Assembly (NCBI GenBank): GCA_023443025.1
Contig: JAEZWM010000016.1
Coordinates: 1 to 64,000, forward strand
Direction: 5' to 3'
DNA: 64,000 bases
Source of the DNA: Bacillota bacterium
Lineage (GTDB): Bacteria; Bacillota; Clostridia; Tissierellales; Peptoniphilaceae
Shown: positions 36,087-44,540 of the stretch, piece by piece
Layout of the letters: each line of letters begins with the position of its first letter
Position numbering within the stretch: the stretch's first letter is position 1
Made by a program: the position numbers and the translations under genes
Notes under the pieces: model-generated
Database searches by the model: none
What the model was told of the DNA's origin: nothing
Seen by the model: only the letters and a program-made list of their open reading frames with translations

Positions 36087-36772
36087 TAAATAATCCGGTT
36101 TCAAAAAGGATATCTGAATTGATTAAGTTAATCCCGGAAGGGAAAAGCGTAGCTGATATAGGAACAGATCATGGTATTTTACCAATAGCACTTGCTAAAG
36201 CTGATAGATATGGTGAAATTATAGCGACGGATATCAGTTCTGAATCCTTAGAAAAATTAATTATTAAATTAAATGAGAACCCATATAATATACAAACCAT
36301 CGTTTCAGACGGTTTGAAAGCATTAGTTGAGCCTTATCCGGAAGTGGTTGTTATTTCCGGAATGGGCTCTCGTTTAATTATAAAGATACTTGAAGAATCA
36401 AAAGAAATAGCCGAAAATATTGAGATCTTTATTTTTCAGCCTAACACAACTGTAGATGAGTTAAGGGTCTATCTTCATAATAACGGTTTTTCAATTAAGG
36501 ATGAAAGATGTGTCTACGAAAACAACAGACATTATTCTATAATAGTAGCTGTCCATGGTAATGAGAAATATGAAATGGACTGTCATTATAAATACGGGAA
36601 AATATTACTTGAGAATCAAAATCCAAACCTAAAGTCCTTATTGGAATCTGAAAAACTAAGATTTACCAGACTACTCAATACAATTGACACAGATGCCAAT
36701 GCAAGAATAAATGAAATAAAAAAAGAGCTGGAGATTATACAGGAGGCATTAAACTATTATGAAATTACATGA
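36083..36772 (+). CDS. trmK: tRNA (adenine22-N1)-methyltransferase TrmK
   Basis: Class I SAM methyltransferase of about 229 residues that makes m1A22 in tRNA. The N-terminal Rossmann fold has the SAM loop [15 protein letters not shown] near 20 and ISGMGSRLI near 93 (the NPPY-like position of the family). A C-terminal coiled coil follows. It sits between rpoD and nif3 as in Bacillus (yqfN), overlapping both. Confidence 0.94.
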   Translation: MINNPVSKRISELIKLIPEGKSVADIGTDHGILPIALAKADRYGEIIATDISSESLEKLIIKLNENPYNIQTIVSDGLKALVEPYPEVVVISGMGSRLIIKILEESKEIAENIEIFIFQPNTTVDELRVYLHNNGFSIKDERCVYENNRHYSIIVAVHGNEKYEMDCHYKYGKILLENQNPNLKSLLESEKLRFTRLLNTIDTDANARINEIKKELEIIQEALNYYEIT

Positions 36773-37535
36773 AATTATAGAGGTTATGGAAAAATGGGCA
36801 CCGCTTTCGCTCCAAGAGGAGTGGGATAGTTCAGGACTGCAAATTGGGGATAGAAACGATGAAATTAGGGGGATTTTAGTTTCTATGGATTGCGAAAGTG
36901 AAGTTGTTAAATACGCTTCAGAAAATGGTTTAAACTTAATAATAAACCATCATCCACTAATTTTTAAACCCATTCCAAATCTTGATTTTTCAACAATGCT
37001 TCCAAGAACAATAAAAGAGGTAATCCAATCGGGCATTAATGTTTATGCTGCACATACAAATTTAGATTCAGCACCCGGTGGCGTAAATGGAGTGTTAGCC
37101 GAATCGCTTGGATATGAACTCCCCTACATTCTCGATGATAAGGGAGACGGGATTGGTATGGGAAGATTTGGGTCAATTGAATCTATAAGTGCATCAGAAC
37201 TTTCAAAAAATATAACTGAAAGTTTGGGAATAAACTTTTCTATTCTCTACCAAGATCCAAACAAAACAATAAAGTCACTAGCTGTTGTTGGGGGTGGCGG
37301 AAGTTTTATGATTGATAGATGCGTAGAGTATGGAATTGATGCACTAGTTACAAGTGACATTAAGTACCATGAGTATAGATATGCACTGGATATGGGACTT
37401 ACCTTGATTGATATTGGTCATTATAATTCAGAATATCCGATTGTAAATAGGATAGCTGACTATTTAAAAACCAACCTTCAATCAGATATTAAAATAGAAA
37501 CCTACCATATACCTGATCAAAGATATGTGTACTAA
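36759..37535 (+). CDS. Nif3-like dinuclear metal center protein
   Basis: YqfO/GTP cyclohydrolase I type 2 family, about 258 residues, the short form without the middle PII-like insert of Bacillus YqfO. Metal-binding motifs: NHHPLIF near 65, AHTNLDSAPGGVN near 101, and the C-terminal DIGHYNSE. The exact reaction is unsettled in the family. It overlaps trmK by 14 bases and is the last gene of the dnaG-rpoD transcript. Confidence 0.92.
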   Translation: MKLHEIIEVMEKWAPLSLQEEWDSSGLQIGDRNDEIRGILVSMDCESEVVKYASENGLNLIINHHPLIFKPIPNLDFSTMLPRTIKEVIQSGINVYAAHTNLDSAPGGVNGVLAESLGYELPYILDDKGDGIGMGRFGSIESISASELSKNITESLGINFSILYQDPNKTIKSLAVVGGGGSFMIDRCVEYGIDALVTSDIKYHEYRYALDMGLTLIDIGHYNSEYPIVNRIADYLKTNLQSDIKIETYHIPDQRYVY

Positions 37536-37546
37536 ATTTGTTTTTG

Positions 37547-37555
37547 TGATAAAAT
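37547..37555 (+). promoter_or_regulatory. extended -10 promoter for rnpB
   Basis: TGATAAAAT, placing the start near 37562, just ahead of the P1 helix. Confidence 0.45.
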
Positions 37556-37569
37556 AGAACCAAGCTGGT

Positions 37570-37941
37570 TATGCATATAAAAATGAGTATATCAGATAAT
37601 CGCGTATATACGAGGAAAGTCCGTGCACCACAGAGCAAGAGTGCTGGATAACGTCCAGTGGGGGCGACCCTAAGGATAGTGCAACAGAGAGATACCGCCG
37701 AGCCTTTAATTAAAGGTTCGGTAAGGGTGGAAAGGTGAGGTAAGAGCTCACCGGCGCACTGGCGACTTTGCGGCCATGTAAACCCCATTCGGTGCAAAAT
37801 CAAAAGAGGATCATAAAAAGCAGGCTGCTCGTCTGTGATCCTAAAGGTAGATTGCTTGAGCTTACTGGTAACTTTAAGCCTAGATAGATGATTATCAAAT
37901 ACAGAACACGGCTTATAGATATACTCATTTTTATGTGCATA
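37570..37941 (+). ncRNA. rnpB: RNase P RNA (type A-like)
   Basis: Catalytic RNA that matures tRNA 5' ends. The universally conserved GAGGAAAGTCC lies at about 37611-37622 and its partner ACAGAACACGGCTTA near 37901-37915 (helix P4). GGTAAGAGCTCACC and GTAAACCCC in the middle match the type A specificity and J12/13 segments. The ends pair as a 23-bp P1 helix (37570-37592 with 37919-37941, one G-T pair), longer than usual. The length, about 372 nt, is normal. Exact ends are inferred from P1. Confidence 0.95.
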
Positions 37942-37961
37942 ATCGTGACTGGGAGGTTATT

Positions 37962-38477
37962 ATGGAAACAGGATACGTGCAAGTTTATACAGGAAATGGT
38001 AAAGGCAAGACAACCGCAGCTTTAGGCTTGTCACTAAGGGCCGTTTGTGCCGGAAAAAGAGTCTTTATGGGACAATTTATTAAAGGAATGGACTATGCAG
38101 AATTAAAGGCTGTAAAATATTTGCCGGGATTTGAGATAAGACAGTATGGAAGAGACTGTTTTATTAGAAATAAACCAACAGACGAGGACCTTTGTAGGGC
38201 TGCTGATGGTCTAAAAGAAGTGAAGAATATAATATATTCAGGCGAATATGACTTGGTAATCCTTGATGAAATCAATGTTGCACTGTTTTTTGAACTGATA
38301 AAACTTGAAGAGGTACTGGATGTTATAGCAAATAAACCCAAACATGTAGAAATAGTTCTTACCGGCAGATATGCACCACAGGAAATAATCGATGCTGCAG
38401 ATTTGGTTACAGAAATGAAGGAAGTAAAGCACTATTATAATAATGGAATAGAAGCAAGAGAAGGAATTGAATTCTAA
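37962..38477 (+). CDS. cobO: corrinoid adenosyltransferase (CobA/CobO type)
   Basis: ATP:co(I)rrinoid adenosyltransferase of about 171 residues. The P-loop GNGKGKTTAALGL is at about 10-22, followed by GQFIKG and ILDEIN. It makes adenosylcobalamin or its precursors. ATG 37962 lies five bases after GGGAGG; an upstream in-frame ATG (37935) is inside rnpB P1. No other cobalamin gene is nearby. It ends at a clear terminator. Confidence 0.94.
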   Translation: METGYVQVYTGNGKGKTTAALGLSLRAVCAGKRVFMGQFIKGMDYAELKAVKYLPGFEIRQYGRDCFIRNKPTDEDLCRAADGLKEVKNIIYSGEYDLVILDEINVALFFELIKLEEVLDVIANKPKHVEIVLTGRYAPQEIIDAADLVTEMKEVKHYYNNGIEAREGIEF

Positions 38478-38504
38478 AAAAGTCCCCATAACCGGGGACT
38501 TTTA
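38478..38504 (+). terminator. cobO terminator
   Basis: AGTCCCC (38481-38487) pairs with GGGGACT (38494-38500), flanked by As and Ts. Confidence 0.85.
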
Positions 38505-38569
38505 TGTATTGATTATAAAAAGTATTGCAACAATTTGTAAGCTATTTAAACAGGTTAGATATAATGTAC

Positions 38570-38598
38570 TTAACAAACTGTGAATTTTCTGATATAAT
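38570..38598 (+). promoter_or_regulatory. ftcD promoter
   Basis: TTAACA (38570-38575), 17 bases, TATAAT (38593-38598) with TG-A before the -10. A second TATAAT at 38560-38565 is less well placed. Confidence 0.65.
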
Positions 38599-38648
38599 TT
38601 TATTTAGTAGTTAGCAGAAATCATAATTAAAATTTTTGGAGGGATTAC

Positions 38649-39530
38649 ATGAAAGTGTTAATGGCAGAAGTAAACTTTAGTGAAGGTACCAATATGGAGG
38701 TAGTAGAAGCCGTAAAGGAAGCTATGACTTCAGTTGAAGGTATTGATGTACTAGATACCAATAGTGATAAGGATCATAACAGATCAGTTTTCACTTATAA
38801 AGGAGAACCGGAAGCTGTACTTGAAGCAACTAAAAGACTATCAAAAAAAGCAATAGAATTAATCGACATGACTGTTCATACAGGATCACATCCTAGACAA
38901 GGAGCTATAGACGTCGTTCCATTTATTCCGGTAAAGAATGTTACTACCGAAGAAGCTGTCGAAATAGCTAAAAGATATGGTAAATATATGGGAGATGAAC
39001 TAGGAGTTCCAATTTATTACTATGAAGATGCCACAGAAAACCCTGATAGAAAAAGCTTACCAAAGATTCGTAAGGGTCAATACGAAGCATTAGAAGAAAA
39101 GATGAAGGACGAATTTTGGAAACCCGATGAAGGACCATTTAAGTTTAATGCCAAAAGTGGTGCAACAGTTACAGGTGCTAGATTCCCTCTAGTTGCATTT
39201 AACATAAATCTTGATACAACAGATATTGAAATAGGTAAAAAGATAGTAAAAACCGTCAGAGAAGCTACCGGCGGATACAAATATGTTAGGGCAATAGCAC
39301 TTGATATCCCTGAGAAAAACCAAGTTCAGGTATCAATGAACTTAACTAATTATGAAAAAACTGCAATTCACAGAGTATTTGAAACTATAAAAAGTGAACT
39401 TACTAGATATAATGTAAATGTCGTTGATTCTGAATTGGTTGGACCGGTGCCTGTTTATGCACTGGTAGAACTACTTCAATTCTATATTAAATTATCAGAC
39501 GACTTTTCAGCAGAACAATTTTATATGTAA
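38649..39530 (+). CDS. ftcD: glutamate formiminotransferase
   Basis: About 293 residues covering only the formiminotransferase N- and C-subdomains; no cyclodeaminase domain is fused. N-terminal AEVNFSEGTN and SDKDHNRSVFT, then HTGSHPRQGAIDVVPFIP, match the family. It transfers the formimino group of N-formimino-glutamate to tetrahydrofolate during histidine breakdown, or acts in formyl-folate turnover. The gene stands alone with its own promoter and terminator; no hut genes are near. Confidence 0.92.
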   Translation: MKVLMAEVNFSEGTNMEVVEAVKEAMTSVEGIDVLDTNSDKDHNRSVFTYKGEPEAVLEATKRLSKKAIELIDMTVHTGSHPRQGAIDVVPFIPVKNVTTEEAVEIAKRYGKYMGDELGVPIYYYEDATENPDRKSLPKIRKGQYEALEEKMKDEFWKPDEGPFKFNAKSGATVTGARFPLVAFNINLDTTDIEIGKKIVKTVREATGGYKYVRAIALDIPEKNQVQVSMNLTNYEKTAIHRVFETIKSELTRYNVNVVDSELVGPVPVYALVELLQFYIKLSDDFSAEQFYM

Positions 39531-39560
39531 AAAAAGGAGCAGATTTTCTGCTCCTTTTTT
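39531..39560 (+). terminator. ftcD terminator
   Basis: 13-bp perfect stem (39531-39543 with 39547-39559), TTT loop, T run. Confidence 0.9.
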
Positions 39561-39685
39561 AACACGTGAAATTTTCATTTTTGTTTTTTTGTACAGCTCA
39601 TACTCGCATACGATTAAAGACGACAAAAAGCATTCAGATTTTACTGAGTTCTAGAAAACTCCTATAGTAAATAATGTCGAGGAGA

Positions 39686-40522
39686 CTACCTCTTCATTAT
39701 TTTTTCCAGGTTATCTCCCATGATTTTACATAAGCTAGCACTACTCAGTGTCGAAGATTCGATTTGATCTATGGTTTGCTCCGCACAGGGTAGTGGAAAA
39801 TCACTTCCAAATACTAGTTTGTCAACAAGACCCATGGCCTCTATGGAATTGTAGATACTTGGATTGTAAAGATATGGAGAAGCTGCAGTGTCATAGTAAG
39901 AATTAGATAGGATTTTCTTAATCTCAGGCATAAATTCGTAGTACAATAAGCCACCCCCAAAATGAGCATAGATTATCACTTGCTCAGGGAAGTTCTCAGC
40001 AAATGTGAGAAGCTCATTTAATGTGGTATTTGTCTTACCGGGATAATAGTGACCAATCGGTTCATTGGCATGAACTAGGATTGGGAGACCATGTTCTGTA
40101 CATATATCTGTTAGAGGTTTTAAAAGATTTCTATCTGTAATATCAAATTTTTGACCTGTAGGAAATAGCTCTCCAAAGCCTACTAGTCCATTATCTAAGC
40201 AGTAATTTATCTCGCTTTTAAGGTTTTTTTGAACAGGATTTACAACTCCAAAGCCAATCAATCTATCTGGAAATTTACGAACTGATTCTATTACATATTC
40301 ATTGGCAGCTCTAAGGTTACGCTCACTCTCAAAAGCAAAACCAAATACAACAGCCTTATTTAGATTGTTTTGGTCTAGATAATCGATTATACCTTCTGCA
40401 TCGGAAAATCTGTTAACACTACTATTGCTTAACAAATCAAAGTTAGGTTCTTCATCACTAAGTGATTTCCAGTTTCTAATAAGTTCGGGTGAAGTTAGAT
40501 GTACATGACAATCTATTCGCAT
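39686..40522 (-). CDS. metal-dependent hydrolase (amidohydrolase family 2)
   Basis: About 278 residues with the TIM-barrel amidohydrolase pattern: DCHVHL at the N-terminus (HxH metal ligands), HANEPIGHYYPG near 161, YAHFGGGLLY near 190 and FGSDFPLP near 246 (Asp ligand). Relatives include decarboxylase-like and lactone-hydrolase-like enzymes. The substrate cannot be told. ATG at 40522 follows GGAGG on the minus strand. It is a single-gene unit convergent with ftcD. Confidence 0.85.
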   Translation of the reverse strand: MRIDCHVHLTSPELIRNWKSLSDEEPNFDLLSNSSVNRFSDAEGIIDYLDQNNLNKAVVFGFAFESERNLRAANEYVIESVRKFPDRLIGFGVVNPVQKNLKSEINYCLDNGLVGFGELFPTGQKFDITDRNLLKPLTDICTEHGLPILVHANEPIGHYYPGKTNTTLNELLTFAENFPEQVIIYAHFGGGLLYYEFMPEIKKILSNSYYDTAASPYLYNPSIYNSIEAMGLVDKLVFGSDFPLPCAEQTIDQIESSTLSSASLCKIMGDNLEKIMKR

Positions 40523-40574
40523 AATATCCTCCGTTAATTTGATAATTTAATTATAACATATAAAAGTAATATTC

Positions 40575-41123
40575 AAGATTCTTGATGACTTTATTCTAAT
40601 AAATGTACATTATGGTTATAGATTAATATATACAAATTATATAAAACAATAATTAAATTACTTCTTAAAAATTTAACTTCATCAAATGAGTTATATAGTG
40701 GGAGATGATTGAAAAATATCGAAATGAATGGAAGTGAGGCACTTCCGCTACAAAAAATTTCTTATATAACAAACGACAAGATACTTGTCGTGCTAAATGT
40801 AGCGGCGATTCCCAAATCGCATATTCCATAAATTTTCTAAACCACGCACATTCTTTTGAATTATTTCTAATACTAAATTACTTTATTGATTTTATAGAGT
40901 TTGCACTAAATACGTAGAGGAAGTGCCCTCACTTCCAATTACCTTAAATTCATATTAAAGTACGGCATATGCGTTAAAGAATGGCTGAATTATCCTGTGT
41001 AGCGGCGATTCCCAAATCGCCAATTACCATTGCTGTACATTAAACCAAGTCAATCGAATTAAACTCAGTAAATAACATACAAAAATAAAATATAAGATTC
41101 CTAATGACTTTAGCTTGATAAAT
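40575..41123. repeat. imperfect 30-base direct repeat flanking the hairpin cluster
   Basis: Bases 40575-40604 and 41094-41123 match at 24 of 30 positions (both begin AAGATTC and share ATGACTTTA). This suggests a duplicated flank or an old insertion boundary. Confidence 0.4.
40730..41021. repeat. cluster of short palindromic repeats
   Basis: Two sequence types alternate. Type 1, GTAGCGGCGATTCCCAAATC plus GC, is perfect at 40799-40820 and 40999-41020; GGCGATT and AATCGCC form its stem in the second copy. Type 2 is the palindrome GGAAGTGAGGCACTTCC at 40730-40746 (followed by GCTAC) and, inverted with one substitution and one extra base, 40914-40936. Both types carry GTAGCGG or its complement at one edge, as if they share an end. 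They resemble the small intergenic palindromes scattered through some bacterial genomes (REP- or MITE-like). No open frame is inside. Confidence 0.75.
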
Positions 41124-41192
41124 AGATATAATATATATAAATAAGTGGAATTATTAATACACAATTAAAATAATCAATAAAAGGAGAATGAA

Positions 41193-42455
41193 ATGAGTAA
41201 AGAGTATAACCCTTTAGAGAGTGCAAGATTAGAAATTAGAAAAGCATGTGATTTACTTAAGCTCGATCCGGCTGTATATGAACTTCTAAAAGAGCCAAGA
41301 AGAGTGATAGAGGTATCCATTCCGGTAAAGATGGATGATGGTAGTCTAAGAGTTTTTAAAGGTTATAGGTCTGCTCATAATGATGCAGTTGGACCTAATA
41401 AGGGCGGTATCCGTTATCATCCCAATGTAAACATGGATGAAGTCAAAGCACTTTCATTATGGATGACATTTAAAGCATGTATAACAGGTATACCTTATGG
41501 TGGAGGAAAGGGAGGAATCACTGTAGATCCTAAAGATCTATCAGAAGGCGAACTTGAAAGATTATCAAGAGGTTATGTCAGAGAGATATATAAATACCTT
41601 GGTGAAAAAATCGATGTTCCTGCTCCTGATGTAAACACCAGTGGAAAGATTATGGCATGGATGGCTGACGAGTACAATGTACTATCAGGAAGCCAAAGCC
41701 TCGGAGTATTTACAGGTAAGCCTGTGGAGTTTGGGGGCTCTAAAGGAAGAACTGAAGCAACAGGCTTTGGTGTGGCTATTATAGCAAGAGAAGCTGCAAA
41801 AAAACATGGTATAGATATAGAAGGAGCGAAAGTAGGGGTTCAAGGATTTGGGAATGTCGGTAGTTTTACGGTTAAGAATCTTGAAAAACTTGGTGCCCAT
41901 GTTACGTCAATACTAGAGTTCGATAGGGAAAAAGGACCTTATGCGGTTTATAGAGACAGTGGTTTTTCATATGAGGAACTATTTGAAGCAAAAAATAAAA
42001 ATGGAAATCTACTTGGATTACCAGATTCAGTTGAAATCTCCGTAGAAGATTTCTGGAGTGCAGAATATGACATACTCGTTCCTGCTGCGTTAGAAAATGC
42101 AATTAATGAAGATAATGCGGAGAAAATAAATGCAAAATTAGTTTGTGAAGGTGCAAATGGTCCTGTAACTCCGGAAGGAGATAAAATTCTAAAAGAAAGA
42201 AATATAGTGGTGACTCCGGATGTGCTAACAAATGCAGGGGGGGTTACTGTATCTTACTTTGAATGGGTACAAAACTTGTATGGTTACTACTGGACGGATG
42301 AAGAGGTATACGAAAAAGAAGAGGAAATGATGGTACAAGCTTTTAATTCTATCTGGGAAGTGATGGAAGAACATGGTATATCCATGAGAGAAGCAGCTTA
42401 TGTATACTCAATTAAAAAACTAGCAGAAGTTATGAAACTTAGAGGTTGGTATTAA
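41193..42455 (+). CDS. gdhA: glutamate dehydrogenase
   Basis: NAD(P)-linked glutamate dehydrogenase, about 420 residues, the size of the clostridial hexameric enzyme. The substrate site GPNKGGIRYHPNVN and PYGGGKGGI (catalytic Lys) are near 70-110, PAPDVNT near 147, and the Rossmann segment VGVQGFGNVG near 214. It converts glutamate to 2-oxoglutarate and ammonia, central to amino-acid fermentation. Single-gene unit with terminator. Confidence 0.97.
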   Translation: MSKEYNPLESARLEIRKACDLLKLDPAVYELLKEPRRVIEVSIPVKMDDGSLRVFKGYRSAHNDAVGPNKGGIRYHPNVNMDEVKALSLWMTFKACITGIPYGGGKGGITVDPKDLSEGELERLSRGYVREIYKYLGEKIDVPAPDVNTSGKIMAWMADEYNVLSGSQSLGVFTGKPVEFGGSKGRTEATGFGVAIIAREAAKKHGIDIEGAKVGVQGFGNVGSFTVKNLEKLGAHVTSILEFDREKGPYAVYRDSGFSYEELFEAKNKNGNLLGLPDSVEISVEDFWSAEYDILVPAALENAINEDNAEKINAKLVCEGANGPVTPEGDKILKERNIVVTPDVLTNAGGVTVSYFEWVQNLYGYYWTDEEVYEKEEEMMVQAFNSIWEVMEEHGISMREAAYVYSIKKLAEVMKLRGWY

Positions 42456-42479
42456 AAAAGAGCTTAGGCTCTTTTTTTT
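42454..42479 (+). terminator. gdhA terminator
   Basis: 10-bp stem AAAAAAGAGC/GCTCTTTTTT, loop TTAG, overlapping the gdhA stop codon. Confidence 0.85.
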
Positions 42480-42492
42480 ATTATAAAAATCC

Positions 42493-42521
42493 TTGACATA
42501 AAAGCATATCGTTAGTATACT
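42493..42521 (+). promoter_or_regulatory. promoter of the DUF3793-flavodoxin operon
   Basis: TTGACA (42493-42498), 17 bases, TATACT (42516-42521). Confidence 0.85.
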
Positions 42522-42527
42522 CTAACT

Positions 42528-42544
42528 ATGATAATGATTATCAT
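42528..42544 (+). promoter_or_regulatory. Fur box
   Basis: ATGATAAT-G-ATTATCAT, a perfect 8-1-8 palindrome matching the Fur consensus, lying at the transcription start just after the -10. It implies repression by Fur when iron is plentiful. Confidence 0.85.
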
Positions 42545-42562
42545 TTAAGCAAAGGTGATTGT

Positions 42563-43141
42563 ATGGAACCCTATTTGATTAATTGTTGTGCTCCTACACT
42601 GGCTGGTAAAAAGGTTGCTAACATGTTTACTATTAGAGATGATAAAACAATAATTAGAAAAAAAGTATCTCTTTGGAATAAGAAGCTTGAGTCACTAGGA
42701 ATTAAAATATTAATTCTAAAACAAACCACAACTAGTTCGCTAGTATATGTATACAGTGAAGAAAAATTAATGAACATACTAAAAAATATAGAAATACTTG
42801 AGTTTTTACATAGTTTAGGGTATGAGCACGACGATTTACCAAAAATTATAGAAAGAATAAAATTAAACCTAAGAAAGTCTAAGGATTTCCCGCATGAAAT
42901 CGGACTTCTCCTGGGCTACCCTATAAAAGACGTAAAGGGATTTATTGAGAATAGAGGTAAATCATTTTCTAAATCCGGACACTGGAAAGTGTATGGAGAT
43001 TGCGAAAATGCCGAGCAGACTTTTTTTGAATATAAAAGATGCCGTAGTTGTTTTATGGAACTTTACTGTCAGGGGTATAACTGTTTAGAGATTATCGAGA
43101 AGTATAACTCAGGTAGGCATTCTGATTATTTGCTAAAATAA
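42563..43141 (+). CDS. DUF3793 family protein
   Basis: About 192 residues matching the DUF3793 pattern: N-terminal CCAPTLAGKKVANMF, a middle helical region, then HEIGLLLGYPIKDVKGFI and a Cys-rich C-terminal part with CENAEQ, CRSC and YCQGYNC. The function is not known. Control by a Fur box and co-transcription with a flavodoxin 44 bases downstream point to a role in iron limitation, perhaps metal handling or heme-related. GGTGATTGT precedes the ATG. Confidence 0.8.
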   Translation: MEPYLINCCAPTLAGKKVANMFTIRDDKTIIRKKVSLWNKKLESLGIKILILKQTTTSSLVYVYSEEKLMNILKNIEILEFLHSLGYEHDDLPKIIERIKLNLRKSKDFPHEIGLLLGYPIKDVKGFIENRGKSFSKSGHWKVYGDCENAEQTFFEYKRCRSCFMELYCQGYNCLEIIEKYNSGRHSDYLLK

Positions 43142-43185
43142 AATCATTATTAAGTAACTTATTATAATTAATATTGGAGGTTGTA

Positions 43186-43614
43186 ATGACTAAAGTTGCA
43201 GTAGTATACTGGACGGGAACAGGAAACACCGAGGCTATGGCAAATGCCGTAGTTGAAGGGGTTAAAAGTACAGGTGCTGAAGTAGAGCTGATTTTCTCAG
43301 ATGATTTCAATTCGTTTATGATGAACGACTATGACAGTATAGGTTTCGGCTGCCCTGCGATGGGCGACGAAGTACTTGAAGAGATGAGTTTTGAACCGAT
43401 GTTTACTGATTGTGAAGCGGATCTTAAGGATAGAAAAATTGCAATCTTTGGTTCATACGAATGGAATAATGGTGAATGGATGGAGGATTGGGAAAAGAGA
43501 TGTATCGATGCAGGTGCAAATCTTATTTACCCACCACTGCCTGCTTATGATAATCCGGATGAAGAAGCACTTACAAAGTGTAAAGAACTTGGAACTGCAC
43601 TAGGTTCCGTATAA
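43186..43614 (+). CDS. flavodoxin
   Basis: Short-chain flavodoxin of about 142 residues. The FMN phosphate loop is YWTGTGNTEAMA near 8-19, followed by GFGCPAMGDEVLEE and FGSYEWNNGEWMEDW for the isoalloxazine loops. It can replace ferredoxin as an electron carrier under low iron, which fits the upstream Fur box. ATG 43186 follows TTGGAGG by five bases; TTG 43174 overlaps that site. Confidence 0.94.
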   Translation: MTKVAVVYWTGTGNTEAMANAVVEGVKSTGAEVELIFSDDFNSFMMNDYDSIGFGCPAMGDEVLEEMSFEPMFTDCEADLKDRKIAIFGSYEWNNGEWMEDWEKRCIDAGANLIYPPLPAYDNPDEEALTKCKELGTALGSV

Positions 43615-43652
43615 ATTAGATATTAGCTACTATAATTTACTCATATACCCAT

Positions 43653-43690
43653 AAAAAGAGTTGTAACAGAATTTTGTTACGCTCTTTTTA
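43653..43690 (+). terminator. terminator of the iron-responsive operon
   Basis: AAAAAGAG (43653-43660) pairs with CTCTTTTT, with an inner GTAACA/TGTTAC stem. Confidence 0.8.
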
Positions 43691-43772
43691 TTTGTAGGGA
43701 TAACTACATAGCATAATGTGTAAGTAATGGGGTATAATAAAATGTATAATTTATTAATATAGGAGTATTTTT

Positions 43773-44522
43773 ATGAGTGAAAACAAAACCAAACCTGGAG
43801 AATATTCTCTGATTGAGTTTCTGGCATCGCTAGATAAAAAGCGAAGCTATGAAGCTAATATTTTAATGGAATTGATGACGAAAATTACAAAATCAAAACC
43901 TGTGCTTTGGGGTCCTTCTATAATTGGATTTGGAATCATGCATTATAAATATGAAAGTGGTAGAGAAGGTAATAATCCAGTTCTAGCATTTAGTCCGAGG
44001 AAAAGTAGACTTACTATTTACTTTTCAGAAGGATTTGACAATTACGGTGATGAACTTAGTAGATTAGGAAAATTTAAAACAAGTGTTTCATGTTTATATA
44101 TAAATAAATTACCTGATATCAATCTAAAAGTACTTCAAGAAATGCTTGAGAAATCTTATGATAATAAAGTCGTATCTAAGAAACCCAAAAATCTCAAGGA
44201 GTATTTAGAGAATATTCCCGAAATATCTAAAGATAAATTTGAAGAATTAAGAAAACTTATTAAGAAACATAATCAAGACCTAGAAGAAGTCTTGAGTTAT
44301 GGGGTCATAGGATATAGAGTTGGTTCAGGAAAAATAGCCTTTTACGCATCTGCTTGGAAGGATCATTTAGCTATGTACCCACTGCCCAAAGATTTAAAGC
44401 TTGTAGATGAATTAATGCCATATGTTCATGGGAAATCCAGTATATGGTTTAAACTGGATGAAGATTTGCCTGTGGATCTGATAATAAAATACGTGGATAT
44501 GAAGATAGCAGAAGTTAAATAA
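43773..44522 (+). CDS. protein with two DUF1801 (YdhG-like) domains
   Basis: About 249 residues in two halves. The N-terminal half (about 10-125) has the DUF1801 pattern ANILMELMTKITKSKPVLWG...FGIMHYKY. The C-terminal half (about 140-249) repeats the fold, with LEEVLSYGVIGYRVG, IAFYASAWKDHLAMYP and the WFKLDEDLP ending. Single-domain relatives are frataxin-like proteins proposed as iron chaperones. The N-terminal half is of the type found alone in other bacteria, so this is a fusion of two related domains. It follows the iron-controlled flavodoxin but has its own upstream region and no Fur box. Confidence 0.75.
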   Translation: MSENKTKPGEYSLIEFLASLDKKRSYEANILMELMTKITKSKPVLWGPSIIGFGIMHYKYESGREGNNPVLAFSPRKSRLTIYFSEGFDNYGDELSRLGKFKTSVSCLYINKLPDINLKVLQEMLEKSYDNKVVSKKPKNLKEYLENIPEISKDKFEELRKLIKKHNQDLEEVLSYGVIGYRVGSGKIAFYASAWKDHLAMYPLPKDLKLVDELMPYVHGKSSIWFKLDEDLPVDLIIKYVDMKIAEVK

Positions 44523-44540
44523 AAAGGAGTGTTGATATTA

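Larger units (their letters stand above)
40523..41192. other. 670-bp gene-free interval with hairpin repeats
   Basis: No coding frame is supported. It contains two related families of small palindromes (see repeat entry), an isolated 8-bp palindrome (40773-40780 with 40784-40791), and a partial direct repeat near both ends. A TATAAT at 41127-41132 may belong to the gdhA promoter. Confidence 0.7.

Noticed and set aside
40730..41021. CRISPR array
   Set aside because: Only two to four irregularly spaced copies of two different palindromes; no regular spacers and no cas genes.
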